Source: Hyphomicrobiales bacterium | GTDB taxonomy: Bacteria; Pseudomonadota; Alphaproteobacteria; Rhizobiales; Xanthobacteraceae | Assembly: GCA_003140315.1 (NCBI GenBank) | Contig: PLJS01000222.1 | Location: forward strand, 32,037 to 71,394 | DNA: 39,358 nt | Direction of reading: 5' to 3' | In this document: one piece after another, positions 9,205 through 17,465 of the stretch | How positions within the stretch are numbered: the first letter of the stretch is position 1 | Layout of the letters: each line of letters begins with the position of its first letter | Position numbers and translations under genes: made by a program | The notes under the pieces: model-generated | The model's input: only the letters and a program-made list of their open reading frames with translations | The model's database searches: none | Told to the model about the DNA's origin: nothing

Positions 9205-10224
9205 ATGGAAACCACGCGACGTGGAATGATGGCTGCCGCCGGCGCGGCAGCCGCGATGGTGGCAGCCGTGCCGCGCGCGTTCGCGGCCTGGGAGCCGAGC
9301 GAGCGCTATCCGGACCCTGCGATTCAGTCGCTCGATCCGGCCTTCAACAAGTACCGCATCGCGCAGTCGACGGTTGAGCGGATCGCGACCGGCTGCCGCT
9401 GGAACGAAGGCCCGGTGTATATGGGCGACTGGCGCTGCCTGTTGTGGAGCGACATCCCGAACAATCGCATCATGCGGTGGGACGAGGAGACCGCACGAGT
9501 CAGCGTCTACCGCAAGCCTTCCAACATGGCGAACGGCAACACGCGCGACCGGCAAGGCCGGCTCGTGACCTGCGAGCATGACGCACGCCGCGTCACGCGC
9601 ACCGAATATGACGGCACCATCACGGTGCTGATGGACAAGTTCGACGGCAAGCCGCTCAACTCGCCGAACGACATCGTGGTGAAGTCGGACGACTCGATTT
9701 GGTTTTCCGACCCTCCGTTCGGCATCCTCGGCAACTACGAAGGCCATGTGGCGACGCCGGAATTGCCGACCAACGTCTATCGCCTCGATCCGAAGAGCGG
9801 ACAGGCGACGGTCGTCGCCGGCGGCGACTATCGGCCGAACGGAATCGCGTTCTCGCCCGACGAGTCCAAGTGCTACATCGTCAACGCGTCCGCGACGCCG
9901 CGCGAAATCCTCGTCTATGACGTCACCGACAACGGCACCAAGCTCGCCAACAAGCGCGTGTTCATCGCCTGCCAGCCGGGCGAAACGCCGGATGGCTATC
10001 GCGTCGATGTGGACGGCAATCTGTGGTGCGGCTGGGGCATGAGCCCGCAGCAGGACGGCGTGAAGGTGTTCGACAGCACCGGAAAGCCGATCGGCTTCAT
10101 CACGCTGCCCGAACGTTCGGCGAACCTTTGCTTCGGTGGGCCGAAGCGCAATCGGCTGTTCATGGCGGCGAGCCACTCGGTCTACTCGCTCTACGTGAAT
10201 ACGCAGGGCGCGAAGGGCGGTTGA
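9205..10224 (+). CDS. SMP-30/gluconolactonase/LRE family protein with Tat signal
   Basis: 339-residue protein with an N-terminal twin-arginine leader (TTRRGMMAAAG, hydrophobic Ala-rich core, cleavage near AFA-AW), so probably folded before export to the periplasm. The mature part is a six-bladed propeller: NEGPVYMG (metal-binding Glu), LNSPNDIVVKSDDSIWFSDP, and YRPNGIAFSPDE carry the calcium/zinc ligands typical of gluconolactonases (E, N, D). Likely hydrolyses a sugar lactone; the exact substrate is unknown. The ATG at 9205 follows GGGGGAGACGCC and puts the RR motif at the expected place; an upstream in-frame ATG at 9154 would add 17 residues ahead of it. Confidence 0.88.
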   Translation: METTRRGMMAAAGAAAAMVAAVPRAFAAWEPSERYPDPAIQSLDPAFNKYRIAQSTVERIATGCRWNEGPVYMGDWRCLLWSDIPNNRIMRWDEETARVSVYRKPSNMANGNTRDRQGRLVTCEHDARRVTRTEYDGTITVLMDKFDGKPLNSPNDIVVKSDDSIWFSDPPFGILGNYEGHVATPELPTNVYRLDPKSGQATVVAGGDYRPNGIAFSPDESKCYIVNASATPREILVYDVTDNGTKLANKRVFIACQPGETPDGYRVDVDGNLWCGWGMSPQQDGVKVFDSTGKPIGFITLPERSANLCFGGPKRNRLFMAASHSVYSLYVNTQGAKGG

Positions 10225-10246
10225 TGCGGCGCGCTTTCTCCTGATT

Positions 10247-10269
10247 CCTCCCCCGGCTTGCGGGGGAGG
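10247..10269. repeat. GC-rich palindromic intergenic repeat, copy 1
   Basis: Arms CCTCCCCCG and CGGGGGAGG separated by GCTTG, followed by GGATAGGGTCGGGTG. It starts 23 bp after the lactonase stop. A close relative sits at 13070-13103 after the next enzyme gene and a variant at 20198-20226. The stem could end transcription or protect the mRNA 3' end, but there is no T run. Confidence 0.7.
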
Positions 10270-10371
10270 ATAGGGTCGGGTGAACTTCATTGAGCCGCGT
10301 GTCGAAATCGCACGGTGTCGAACGTCTTGTGTCCGGCAGGGCACAATGCCGGCCGCTACAGGAGAAGACCC

Positions 10372-10725
10372 ATGCAGTACATGTTGCTGATCTACGGGAA
10401 CGAGGCCGGGATGGCGTCCGCGCCGAAGGAGGCGGTCACGCAGATGAACGCCGCCTACATGGCTTATACGCAAGCCATGATGACGGCCGGCGTCCTCAAA
10501 GCGGGCGACCGGCTGCGGCCGAGCTCGGACGCGACGACCGTGCGGGTCAACGATGGCAAGAACCAGGTGCTCGACGGACCCTATGCGGACACGAAAGAGC
10601 AACTCGGCGGGTACTACATGATCGAGGTGCCGGACCTCGACGCGGCGTTGTCGTGGGCCGCACGCTGCCCCGGCGCCAATTTCGGCACGATCGAGGTTCG
10701 GCCGATCTGGCCCATGTCCATGTAA
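10372..10725 (+). CDS. YciI-related (DGPF) protein paired with ECF sigma factor
   Basis: 117-residue ferredoxin-like fold protein of the YCII-related family. It begins MQYMLLIYGNE and has the signature LDGPYADTKEQLGGYYMIEV, the 'DGPF' motif, and the closing GTIEVRPIWPM. DGPF proteins are the conserved genomic partners of ECF42 sigma factors; their biochemical role is unsettled. AGGAGAAGACCC precedes ATG 10372. The TAA stop shares its last base with the ATG of the sigma gene (TAATG), so the two are translationally coupled. Confidence 0.9.
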   Translation: MQYMLLIYGNEAGMASAPKEAVTQMNAAYMAYTQAMMTAGVLKAGDRLRPSSDATTVRVNDGKNQVLDGPYADTKEQLGGYYMIEVPDLDAALSWAARCPGANFGTIEVRPIWPMSM

Positions 10726-11972
10726 TGGGAAGCCCAGGCGACCAGCAGGCGCGCGATGCAGCCGAAGACATCGCGCGCCGCAGCTACGGCAAGCTGGTCG
10801 CCTATCTGTCGGCGCGCACGCGCGACGTTGCGGGGGCGGAGGACGCCTTGGCCGACGCGTTCGCGGCCGCGCTGACCGATTGGCGGCAGAACGGCATTCC
10901 GGACAATCCCGAAGCCTGGCTGATGGCGGTCGCGCGCCGCCGCGCGATCGATGCGGCACGGCGCCAACGCACAGGCGTTGCGGCGGAAGACCGTATCCGC
11001 CTGATGATCGAGGAGCTGGAGGCAACCGCGGCGGAACCGATGGACATTCCCGATCAGCGCCTCGCCCTGATGTTTGCCTGCGCGCATCCGGCGATCGAAC
11101 CTTCAATCCGCGCACCGCTGATCCTGCAGACCATTCTGGGTTTCGATGCCGCGACCATCGCGTCGGCCTTTCTGGTCGCGCCGGCCACCATGGGACAGCG
11201 CCTGTCGCGCGCGAAGGGCAAGATCCAGCAGGCCGGCGTGCCGTTCCGCGTGCCCGATCGCCACGACTTGCGCGAGCGGCTCGATGCCGTGCTGGCGGCA
11301 ATCTATGCGGCGTTCGCGGAAGGCTGGTCCGATCCCGCGGGTAGCGAGGCGCGACGGCGCAATTTGGCCGAGGAAGGAATCTGGCTCGGGCGGCTTGTCG
11401 TTTCGCTGATGCCGGACGAGCCTGAAGCGCTCGGGCTCCTGGCGCTGATGCTGCACGCGGAGGCACGACGGGGGGCACGGCGCAACGCCGAGGGCGACTA
11501 TGTGCCGCTCGCCGAGCAGGACCCGGCTGCGTGGGACGACGGCCTGATCGACGAGGCCGAGACGCTGCTGCATTCCGCGAGCCGCATGGATGACGTCGGC
11601 CGCTATCAGCTCGAAGCCGCCGTGCAGTCCGCACACGGCGCGCGGCGGCTCACAGGAGCCGCCGACTGGGCCGCAATCGAGATGCTCTACGACGCGCTGC
11701 TGGCGATGACCGGCTCGCCCGTGGTCGCGATCAATCGCGCGGTCGCGATCGCCGAGATGCGCGGCCCTGCGGCGGGCCTTGCGGCGCTCGACGCGCTGGC
11801 CGACGATGCGCGGCTTGCCGAATACCAGCCGTATTGGGCGGCGCGCGCCGGACTATTGGCGCGGACGGGCGAGACGGAAGCAGCCGGCGCCGCGTATGAG
11901 CGCGCGATCGGGCTGGAAAGCGATCCGGCAGTCCGCCGCTTCCTGCAAAAGGAAAAGAAAGCACGAGAATGA
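10725..11972 (+). CDS. ECF42-type RNA polymerase sigma factor with long C-terminal extension
   Basis: 415 residues, much longer than ordinary ECF sigma factors. Sigma region 2 (about 10-80) includes RSYGKLVAYLSARTRDVAGAEDALADAF and PEAWLMAVARRRAIDAAR; region 4 (about 125-180) includes LILQTILGFDAATIASAFLV and APATMGQRLSRAKGKI. The remaining 230 residues are helical and TPR-like, as in the ECF42 group (SigJ-like, DUF6596), where the extension is needed for activity and replaces an anti-sigma factor. No anti-sigma gene is nearby. Start ATG 10725 overlaps the YciI stop (TAATG), and the stop overlaps the enolase-family start (ATGA), so three genes are coupled. Confidence 0.92.
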   Translation: MGSPGDQQARDAAEDIARRSYGKLVAYLSARTRDVAGAEDALADAFAAALTDWRQNGIPDNPEAWLMAVARRRAIDAARRQRTGVAAEDRIRLMIEELEATAAEPMDIPDQRLALMFACAHPAIEPSIRAPLILQTILGFDAATIASAFLVAPATMGQRLSRAKGKIQQAGVPFRVPDRHDLRERLDAVLAAIYAAFAEGWSDPAGSEARRRNLAEEGIWLGRLVVSLMPDEPEALGLLALMLHAEARRGARRNAEGDYVPLAEQDPAAWDDGLIDEAETLLHSASRMDDVGRYQLEAAVQSAHGARRLTGAADWAAIEMLYDALLAMTGSPVVAINRAVAIAEMRGPAAGLAALDALADDARLAEYQPYWAARAGLLARTGETEAAGAAYERAIGLESDPAVRRFLQKEKKARE

Positions 11973-13057
11973 CGGCCGTCACGATCGAACGCGTCGAAAC
12001 GATTGCGCTGCGCATCCCTTATGACCATTGGGCGCCGAAGCCGACCTTCGGCGAGATCGAGCGCACCACGCTCGATTGCCTGCTCGTGCGCGTCACGGCG
12101 AGCAATGGGCTCGTCGGGTGGGGTGAGGCATTCTGGGGCGGCTGGCAGGCGACGCAGAGCGCGCTCGAGCAGTGGATCGCACCGCTCGCCTTGGGCCAGG
12201 ACATCGCCGACATCGCAATGACGGCGCGCTTCGAGCGCGCCCTGCATAATTTCGGGCGCAGCGGGCCTTATGTTTATGCGATCGCCGGCCTCGACATCGC
12301 GCTGTGGGACCTGCGCGGCAAGATCGCGGGCGTGCCGGTGCATGCCCTGCTTGGCGGCAAGCGCCGCGACCGCGTCGAGGTCTACGCCTCGCTGCTCGCC
12401 TACGGGGGCAACGTCGAGAATGTGGCGCGCAACACCACGCGCGCGCTCGAACGCGGGTTTCGCCAGATCAAGCTGCACGAGAAGACCACCGCGGCGGTCG
12501 CGGCGGCGCGCGAAACGACCGGCGCGAACATTCCGATCATGGTCGACACCAATTGCGCATGGCTGCCCGATGCGGCGTTTGACGCCGTGATGGCGATGAA
12601 GCCCTACGATCCGCTCTGGGTCGAGGAGCCGATCTGGCCGGCGGAGGACATCGAGGCGCTCGGAAAACTGCGCAAGGCGACCGGCGTGCCGCTCGCCGCC
12701 GGCGAGAACGCTACCGGCACGCTCGAATTCGTCAGGGTGGTGGCGGCCGGGATCGATTACGTACAGCCGAGCGCGGTGAAGAACGGCATCACGGCACAAT
12801 GGGAGATCTGCCGGACCGCCGAGACGAGCGGCGCCACGTGCGTGCCGCACTCGCCCTATTTCGGTCCCGGGTATCTGGCGACGCTGCACATCCTGGCGGC
12901 GAAAGAGAAGACGGTCGCGCTGGAGCGCTTCTTCTGCGATCTCGGCCATATGCCTTATGGCAAGACCGTGCCGATCGAGAACGGCGCGGTACAGATTCCC
13001 GATATGCCTGGGCTCGGCCCCGAGCCGGACGAGGAGCTGATGCGCTTTCGCGCATGA
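11969..13057 (+). CDS. Enolase-superfamily (mandelate racemase/muconate lactonizing) enzyme
   Basis: 362-residue TIM-barrel enzyme that abstracts the proton alpha to a carboxylate on acid sugars or similar substrates. The capping domain (1-125) ends in YAIAGLDIALWDLRGKIAG. Metal ligands are visible as Asp in IMVDTNCAW, Glu in LWVEEPIWP and Glu in AAGENATG. A barrel-2 base lies in QIKLHEK (KxH), and a barrel-7 His in CVPHSPYFGPG. The Asp that usually pairs with that His (in a 'PD' motif at strand 6) appears as Ser in YVQPSAVKNGI, so the mechanism may differ from mandelate racemase. Start ATG 11969 overlaps the sigma stop as ATGA. Substrate unknown; a dehydratase for sugar acids would fit the lactonase upstream. 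Confidence 0.88.
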   Translation: MTAVTIERVETIALRIPYDHWAPKPTFGEIERTTLDCLLVRVTASNGLVGWGEAFWGGWQATQSALEQWIAPLALGQDIADIAMTARFERALHNFGRSGPYVYAIAGLDIALWDLRGKIAGVPVHALLGGKRRDRVEVYASLLAYGGNVENVARNTTRALERGFRQIKLHEKTTAAVAAARETTGANIPIMVDTNCAWLPDAAFDAVMAMKPYDPLWVEEPIWPAEDIEALGKLRKATGVPLAAGENATGTLEFVRVVAAGIDYVQPSAVKNGITAQWEICRTAETSGATCVPHSPYFGPGYLATLHILAAKEKTVALERFFCDLGHMPYGKTVPIENGAVQIPDMPGLGPEPDEELMRFRA

Positions 13058-13069
13058 GAGTCTCTTTCC

Positions 13070-13103
13070 TTCCCCCGCTTGCGGGGGAGGGTCAGGGTGG
13101 GGG
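13070..13103. repeat. GC-rich palindromic intergenic repeat, copy 2
   Basis: Arms CCCCCGC and GCGGGGG around TT, then AGGGTCAGGGTGGGGG. It matches the copy at 10247 in both the stem and the trailing GGGTCxGGGTG, and it begins 12 bp after the enolase-family stop. Confidence 0.7.
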
Positions 13104-13138
13104 TATATGCGCGGTCAACCGATTCAGGGAGCAAAGCA

Positions 13139-13489
13139 ATGAGCGTTACACGTCACGACATCGGGCCGCGGATGAGCCAGGCCGTCGTCCACGGCAACAC
13201 CGTCTACCTCGCCGGCATCGTGGCGCGCGACGCGCCGGGCAAGAGCGTGACCGAGCAGACCAAAAACATCCTCGCGCTCATCGACGGCTATCTGGCGAAG
13301 GCCGGCACCGACAAGTCGAAGGTCCTCTCGGCCAACATCTGGATCACCGACATGAAGACCTTCGGCGAGATGAACGCCGTGTGGGACGGCTGGGTCGCGC
13401 CCGGCCATACGCCGGCGCGCGCGACCGTGGAAGCCAAGCTCGCCTCGCCCGACTACAAGGTCGAGATCATGGTGGTGGCGGCGAAATAA
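13139..13489 (+). CDS. RidA (YjgF/YER057c/UK114) family protein
   Basis: 116-residue RidA-fold protein; RidA members are trimeric deaminases that hydrolyse reactive enamine/imine intermediates, though subfamilies vary. It has TVYLAGIVARD, the helix TEQTKNILALIDGYLAKAG, and the carboxylate-binding arginine (Arg94) in PARATVEAKL that marks deaminase-competent members. AGGGAGCAAAGCA precedes ATG 13139. It lies 81 bp downstream of the enolase-family gene, with a repeat between, and ends the plus-strand cluster; it converges with the amidohydrolase. It may belong to the same transcript as the sigma factor unit. Confidence 0.9.
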   Translation: MSVTRHDIGPRMSQAVVHGNTVYLAGIVARDAPGKSVTEQTKNILALIDGYLAKAGTDKSKVLSANIWITDMKTFGEMNAVWDGWVAPGHTPARATVEAKLASPDYKVEIMVVAAK

Positions 13490-13545
13490 TCGGAGCGAAG
13501 CCAGGCGAAGCGGGCACCGCTTCGCCGTCCGGCTTCGCGACAAAA

Positions 13546-14421
13546 CTAAAGTGACGGAAACCCGTAAAGCTTGCGCGGATTGTCGACGAGAATCTGCTTG
13601 CGCGTCGCCGCGTCCTCGATCCATTCGGGAATAAGGTCGACGAGGTCGCCGTCGTTCGGCACGTTGCGCCCGTCCATGTTGACGTGCGGCCAGTCGGTGC
13701 CGAACACGAGACGGTCGGGGCGATGCGCCACGAGCGCGCGCGCCATCGGCGTCACGGCCGCGTAGGGAAAGTCTCCCGCCGCGCAACGCATCGGTCCGGA
13801 GAGCTTCACCCAGACGCGCCCGCTCTCGAGCATGCGCAGCAGCGTCTTGAACCCTGGCTGATCGAGGCCGCGCTCGGCCTTCACGCTCGCGAAATGGTCG
13901 AGCACGATCGTGTTCGGCAGCGCGAGCAGTTTGTCGGCAAATTCGGTGATATCGGCGCCGTGCGGATAGAACTGGATATGCCAGCCGTGCTCATGCGCGC
14001 GTGCTGAAATCTTGTCGGAGATCGTCGGCAGCACGCCGCCGCGCGACGCGGCGAACACGCGCATGCCGCGCACGCCGAGCTTGCCCAGCCGCTCGAACTC
14101 CGCATCGCTCAAGTCATCCGGGATCAGCGCGATGCCGCGGAAGCGATCGGGGAAGCGCGTCAGCGTATCGGAGAGATGCGTGGTGTTGCGGCCATACGCC
14201 CCACCCGACACGATGACCGAGTTCGAAAAGCCGAGTCTGTCCTGCAGCGCGATGTTCATCTCGGGCGTCGCGTCGCGCGCCGTGTAGTAGGTGTTCGGGT
14301 CCCACTCATATTTCTCCGTCGGTCCGAACAGGTGGATGTGCGTATCCACCGTGCCGGGCGGGCACTTGAATTTCGGTGTCTTGGTGTTGGGGTCGGCCGA
14401 GGTCGTCAGAATCGGCGGCAT
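13546..14421 (-). CDS. Amidohydrolase-2 family (PF04909) metal-dependent hydrolase
   Basis: 291-residue TIM-barrel hydrolase like 2-pyrone-4,6-dicarboxylate lactonase and fuconolactonase. The N-terminal HxH is in VDTHIHLFGP, barrel histidines in GWHIQFYPHG and TIVLDHFAS, and the catalytic Asp in VFGTDWPHVNM. Such enzymes open lactones or cyclic acids in the cytoplasm. ATG 14421 is chosen because AGGAAACG lies upstream at good spacing; an in-frame extension to 14487 would overlap the preceding gene. The stop of the Bug-type binding protein is 23 bp upstream on the same strand, so the two are likely one operon, which hints that the bound solute is this enzyme's substrate or its precursor. Confidence 0.88.
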   Translation of the reverse strand: MPPILTTSADPNTKTPKFKCPPGTVDTHIHLFGPTEKYEWDPNTYYTARDATPEMNIALQDRLGFSNSVIVSGGAYGRNTTHLSDTLTRFPDRFRGIALIPDDLSDAEFERLGKLGVRGMRVFAASRGGVLPTISDKISARAHEHGWHIQFYPHGADITEFADKLLALPNTIVLDHFASVKAERGLDQPGFKTLLRMLESGRVWVKLSGPMRCAAGDFPYAAVTPMARALVAHRPDRLVFGTDWPHVNMDGRNVPNDGDLVDLIPEWIEDAATRKQILVDNPRKLYGFPSL

Positions 14422-14444
14422 TCGGGCGTTTCCTATTGTCTTGC

Positions 14445-15473
14445 TCAGTCGAGCCGGATGTTTGCCGACTTCGCGAGCGCGCGCCACTGTTCGATCTCGC
14501 GTCGGATCAGCTCTGCGAATTGCTCAGGGGTGCCGCCCACCGGATTGATGCCGTCCCGCTTGAGCCGTTCGGCCAGCGCCGGCGTGTCGAGGGCATGCTT
14601 CACCGCGGACGCGAGCTTGTCGATCACGGGTTTGGGCGTTCCGGCCGGGGCGACGATCCCCATCCACAGCACGCCCTCGTAGCCGGGCAGACCCATCTCG
14701 GCGATCGTCGGCACATCCGGCATCAACGCCGAGCGAGCGCGGCTCGCGATCCCCAGCGCGCGCAGCTTTCCGCTCGCCACATATTGATTCGCGGTCGCGT
14801 AGGTGTCCAGCTTGAGCTGTACCTGCCCCGCCAGCAGGTCCGTCATCGCGGGCGCGGCACCGCGATACGGGATATGCGCGACATCCAGGCCCAAGCCGCG
14901 AAGCATCAATTCCATCGTCACATGCGGCAGCGTGCCATTGCCGGCCGAGGCATAGTTGAGCTTGCCCGGATTGGCTTTGGCGTAAGCGACGAAGCCTGCG
15001 AAGTCAGAGAACGGCGCGGACGGATGGCTCACGAGCAGTTCGGGAATTTCGGCGACCATCGCGACCGGCACGAGGTCTCTCTCGGTGTCGTAGGGCAGCT
15101 TGCTTTGCAGCGCGGCGTTGATCGTATGGTTGGGTGAGGTGAACAGGAGCGTGTAGCCGTCCGGCGCGGCTTTCGCGGCCGCATCTGTCGCGATCACGCC
15201 ACCCGCTCCGCCGCGGTTGTCGATCACGAACGGCTGCCTGAGCTCCTCGCTCATGCGCGCGGTCACGAGCCGCGCCACGAGATCGACCGTGCCGCCGGCC
15301 GGGAACGGCACGATCAACCGGATCGGCCGTTCGGGATATTCGGCCCGCGCGGACGACGTTCCGCCCGACGGCAGCAGAGCCAACGCGAGGGCGATCAAGC
15401 GCGTGCGAAAACCGCAATGCGGGCGGCGATCAGAGCTTGGTTGAGGCGCGGGACAGAAGCTTCCAGTCCGCAC
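14445..15473 (-). CDS. Bug/TctC-family tripartite tricarboxylate transporter binding protein
   Basis: Periplasmic solute receptor of a TTT (Tct) system, 342 residues from a GTG start. Hallmarks are RPIRLIVPFPAGGTVDLVAR, GGAGGVIATDAAAKAAPDGYTL (the first solute-clamping loop) and YASAGNGTLPHVTMELM followed by AHIPYRG and PDVPTIAEMGLPGYE. The signal peptide core (LIALALALLP) starts only at residue 26; the preceding 20 residues overlap the upstream gene's 3' end by 44 bp, so a TTG at 15398 is an alternative start. No TctA/TctB genes adjoin; a tctBA pair lies about 20 kb away at 35615-37680. Cotranscribed with the amidohydrolase downstream. Confidence 0.88.
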   Translation of the reverse strand: MRTGSFCPAPQPSSDRRPHCGFRTRLIALALALLPSGGTSSARAEYPERPIRLIVPFPAGGTVDLVARLVTARMSEELRQPFVIDNRGGAGGVIATDAAAKAAPDGYTLLFTSPNHTINAALQSKLPYDTERDLVPVAMVAEIPELLVSHPSAPFSDFAGFVAYAKANPGKLNYASAGNGTLPHVTMELMLRGLGLDVAHIPYRGAAPAMTDLLAGQVQLKLDTYATANQYVASGKLRALGIASRARSALMPDVPTIAEMGLPGYEGVLWMGIVAPAGTPKPVIDKLASAVKHALDTPALAERLKRDGINPVGGTPEQFAELIRREIEQWRALAKSANIRLD

Positions 15474-15882
15474 CCTGCTTTTGCCAGTTCATCAGGATGT
15501 GGAGGTTGGTGGAGCTTTTCTTGCCATCGGCGACAGCCTCGGCTTCGCCCAGCCAGTGGAACCGCACGATTGCGGCGTTGCCGACCACGCGAATTTTGGG
15601 GTCCTCGTACTTCAGCGACAAGAACTTCGATTTTCCATTTGTGGCGTTGGCGATGAAGGTCGCCTTGTCCTCGACGCGGGCATCGGAGTGGCTGTAGCTG
15701 AGCTCCGCGGCGCAAAGCCCGTCGAGTGCTTTGGCGTCGGCCGCGACCTGAGCCGCGCGGAACGCCTCGACGCTCTTTGCGACGGCATCGTCATCCGCCG
15801 AAGCAGCGAAGGCCGGAATGACGCCTAGGAGCCCAATGGCAAGAGCCGGTAAGGCCAACTGACGACGGTCGATATTCATCAT
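15430..15882 (-). CDS. Secreted NTF2-like (SnoaL/DUF4440) protein
   Basis: 150 residues with an N-terminal signal peptide (basic MMNIDRRQ, hydrophobic ALPALAIGLLGVIPAFA, cleavage near AFA-AS) and a cone-shaped NTF2-like domain: a long helix VAKSVEAFRAAQVAADAKAL, CAAELSYSHSDARVEDKATF, and closing strands NAAIVRFHWLGEAE and DWKLLSRASTKL. The fold binds small molecules or acts as an enzyme in different members; function here is unknown. GGGGAGGAAATGAA precedes ATG 15882 (a second ATG follows at once). It is the first gene of the set that continues into the Bug protein and the amidohydrolase. Confidence 0.83.
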   Translation of the reverse strand: MMNIDRRQLALPALAIGLLGVIPAFAASADDDAVAKSVEAFRAAQVAADAKALDGLCAAELSYSHSDARVEDKATFIANATNGKSKFLSLKYEDPKIRVVGNAAIVRFHWLGEAEAVADGKKSSTNLHILMNWQKQGADWKLLSRASTKL

Positions 15883-16089
15883 TTCATTTCCTCCCCGTTT
15901 TTTTGGCGCGGGGCATTCTTGCAGTCACGCAACTTGTTGTCGAGCAATCGCTTCCGCCGCGCGCAGGGCCACGCGTCATGCTGCACCTGCGAATGGAGCT
16001 CTGTCGGCGTCGGTTTTCTCGGCAATTACCCGCCGCTGGAAAGCGGGCTTCGGGCAAGTCGCAATCGATAAATTCGATCAGTACGCGCC
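15883..16089. other. Intergenic spacer, 207 bp, no gene seen
   Basis: Holds the promoter and GGGGAGG ribosome site of the NTF2-like gene at its left edge. I found no convincing open frame, repeat or terminator hairpin after the VOC gene stop at 16090. Confidence 0.5.
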
Positions 16090-16995
16090 TTAATTCCGCA
16101 GCCGCATCGCCTGCGCGGCGTATTCCTCCGGGTCCATCGCCCAGAGCGCTTGGTCGTAGCCGTTCGCGTAATTCTGGTTGGTCGTGCCCGGATTGCGGTT
16201 GACCAGCGGGCGCAGATACATCGGGTGCGTCGCGCTGCGCACTTCGTGCTCGACGGTGAACAGCACCTTGTTGGTGTCGAGATCGACGATGTCCTGGAAC
16301 CGATACTGGTACTGATTATCCTCGACCGAGATGAGGCCGCGCTCCTTCAGCCGCCGATACGGCCCCGAGAAGTCCGCGATGTACATCTGCACGTGATGGC
16401 CGTCGAACTCGCCTTGCGGCCGATCGGTCTCGCGGAATTGCATGTACTGGTTCTTGCCCATCTGCACGCGCGTGAGCGTGCCGTCGCCGTTCTGCACCTG
16501 CGCCGGCGTGCCCATGACCGCTGGATAGAAGGCCGCGATCGCCTTGGCGGTGCCGACTGGCACGTCGAACTCCACATAAGGCATGCCGAGCGCGATGCGG
16601 CCGAAGCGCGCGGCGTCCGGCTCGTGGACGCGCACGCGATTGCCCCACGGACAGGTCGCCTCCACGTAATCGTTGTGCTCGGCAAAACCGAACTTGGTGC
16701 CGTCGAGCTTCTTGGACGCGGACGAGAGCCGGTTGAGCAATGCCTCGCGGCCCTCGATCACCAGCCCGGTATGTCCGCGCACGATCTGCGGCCGGCCGGT
16801 CGGCAGATGGAATTGGCTGCGCCCGACATTGATCCACATATTCGTGTCGGAGACCATGAGATACGGGTCCCGCGTCAGCCCGAGGCCGGCCGCGTAGAAC
16901 AGTTGCGCGAGGCGCGGGTCCGGCACCTGCACGTTGACGTGTTCGAGATGGATCGAATTGCCGAGGTCCTCGGCGGCGCGGTCGTATTGCTGCAT
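16090..16995 (-). CDS. VOC (glyoxalase/extradiol dioxygenase-like) superfamily protein
   Basis: 301-residue protein with two VOC beta-alpha-beta modules: SIHLEHVNVQVPDPRLAQLF at residues 15-35 starts the first and YVEFDVPVGTAKAIAAFY (about 155-175) the second, with GHHVQMYIADFSGPY giving a metal-type His. A family-specific tail (MYLRPLVNRNP to the end) follows. VOC proteins include isomerases, dioxygenases and resistance proteins; I cannot tell which. ATG 16995 is the natural start because the conserved core begins 15 residues later; frame extension to 17064 would overlap the toxin gene. It stands alone on the minus strand. Confidence 0.8.
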   Translation of the reverse strand: MQQYDRAAEDLGNSIHLEHVNVQVPDPRLAQLFYAAGLGLTRDPYLMVSDTNMWINVGRSQFHLPTGRPQIVRGHTGLVIEGREALLNRLSSASKKLDGTKFGFAEHNDYVEATCPWGNRVRVHEPDAARFGRIALGMPYVEFDVPVGTAKAIAAFYPAVMGTPAQVQNGDGTLTRVQMGKNQYMQFRETDRPQGEFDGHHVQMYIADFSGPYRRLKERGLISVEDNQYQYRFQDIVDLDTNKVLFTVEHEVRSATHPMYLRPLVNRNPGTTNQNYANGYDQALWAMDPEEYAAQAMRLRN

Positions 16996-17045
16996 CGGCG
17001 TTTCCCAAAGTGTTGGAAGCACTTTAGCACTGCACAAAGCTGACG

Positions 17046-17465
17046 TCAGCCCGCGAAGGTCCATGGGTCGACGATGTTCAATCCCGCGACGCCGAAATCC
17101 CGAACGTTGCGCGTTGCCAACGTTAGGCCGTGGGTCAGCGCGGTCGCCGCGATGAGGCCGTCCATCGTGGGCAAGGGATCGGGAATTCCAAGTCTCGCCC
17201 AGGTTTCCGCGACAGGTCCATCGACCGGATAGATGCGCGCATCGAGTTTATTCACGGTGTAGTCAACCCAAGCATTCAGCATCTCGGCTTGCTCAGGATC
17301 GCGCCGACCGATCAAACTTACCCCGCGTCTCATCTCGCGGATGACGATCCAGCTTGTGGAAATTGCGTCCCATCCCACCGACTCGATCCACGCTCGAACG
17401 CCCGTGTTTCCGCGCTGGCGTTTGCGCATTTCCGAGAGGACGTTCGTGTCGACGAGAAAGGTCAC
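17046..17465 (-). CDS. vapC: VapC/FitB-like PIN-domain toxin
   Basis: 139-residue PIN ribonuclease. Catalytic acids are seen in FLVDTNVLSEMRK (Asp), IREMRRG (Glu), and the Asp pair region PTMDGLIAATALTHGLTLATRNVRDF, which is the classic PIN C-terminal signature. VapC toxins cleave tRNA or rRNA and are held inactive by a cognate antitoxin. The GTG start at 17465 overlaps the antitoxin stop (GTGA), so synthesis is coupled. Confidence 0.9.
   Translation of the reverse strand: MTFLVDTNVLSEMRKRQRGNTGVRAWIESVGWDAISTSWIVIREMRRGVSLIGRRDPEQAEMLNAWVDYTVNKLDARIYPVDGPVAETWARLGIPDPLPTMDGLIAATALTHGLTLATRNVRDFGVAGLNIVDPWTFAG

Noticed and set aside
8740-11634. Very long minus-strand open frame (over 900 codons) opposite the DUF4212-to-sigma genes
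   Set aside because: Arg/Pro/His-rich, no domain, and exactly antisense to several well-supported genes; an artefact of high GC third positions.
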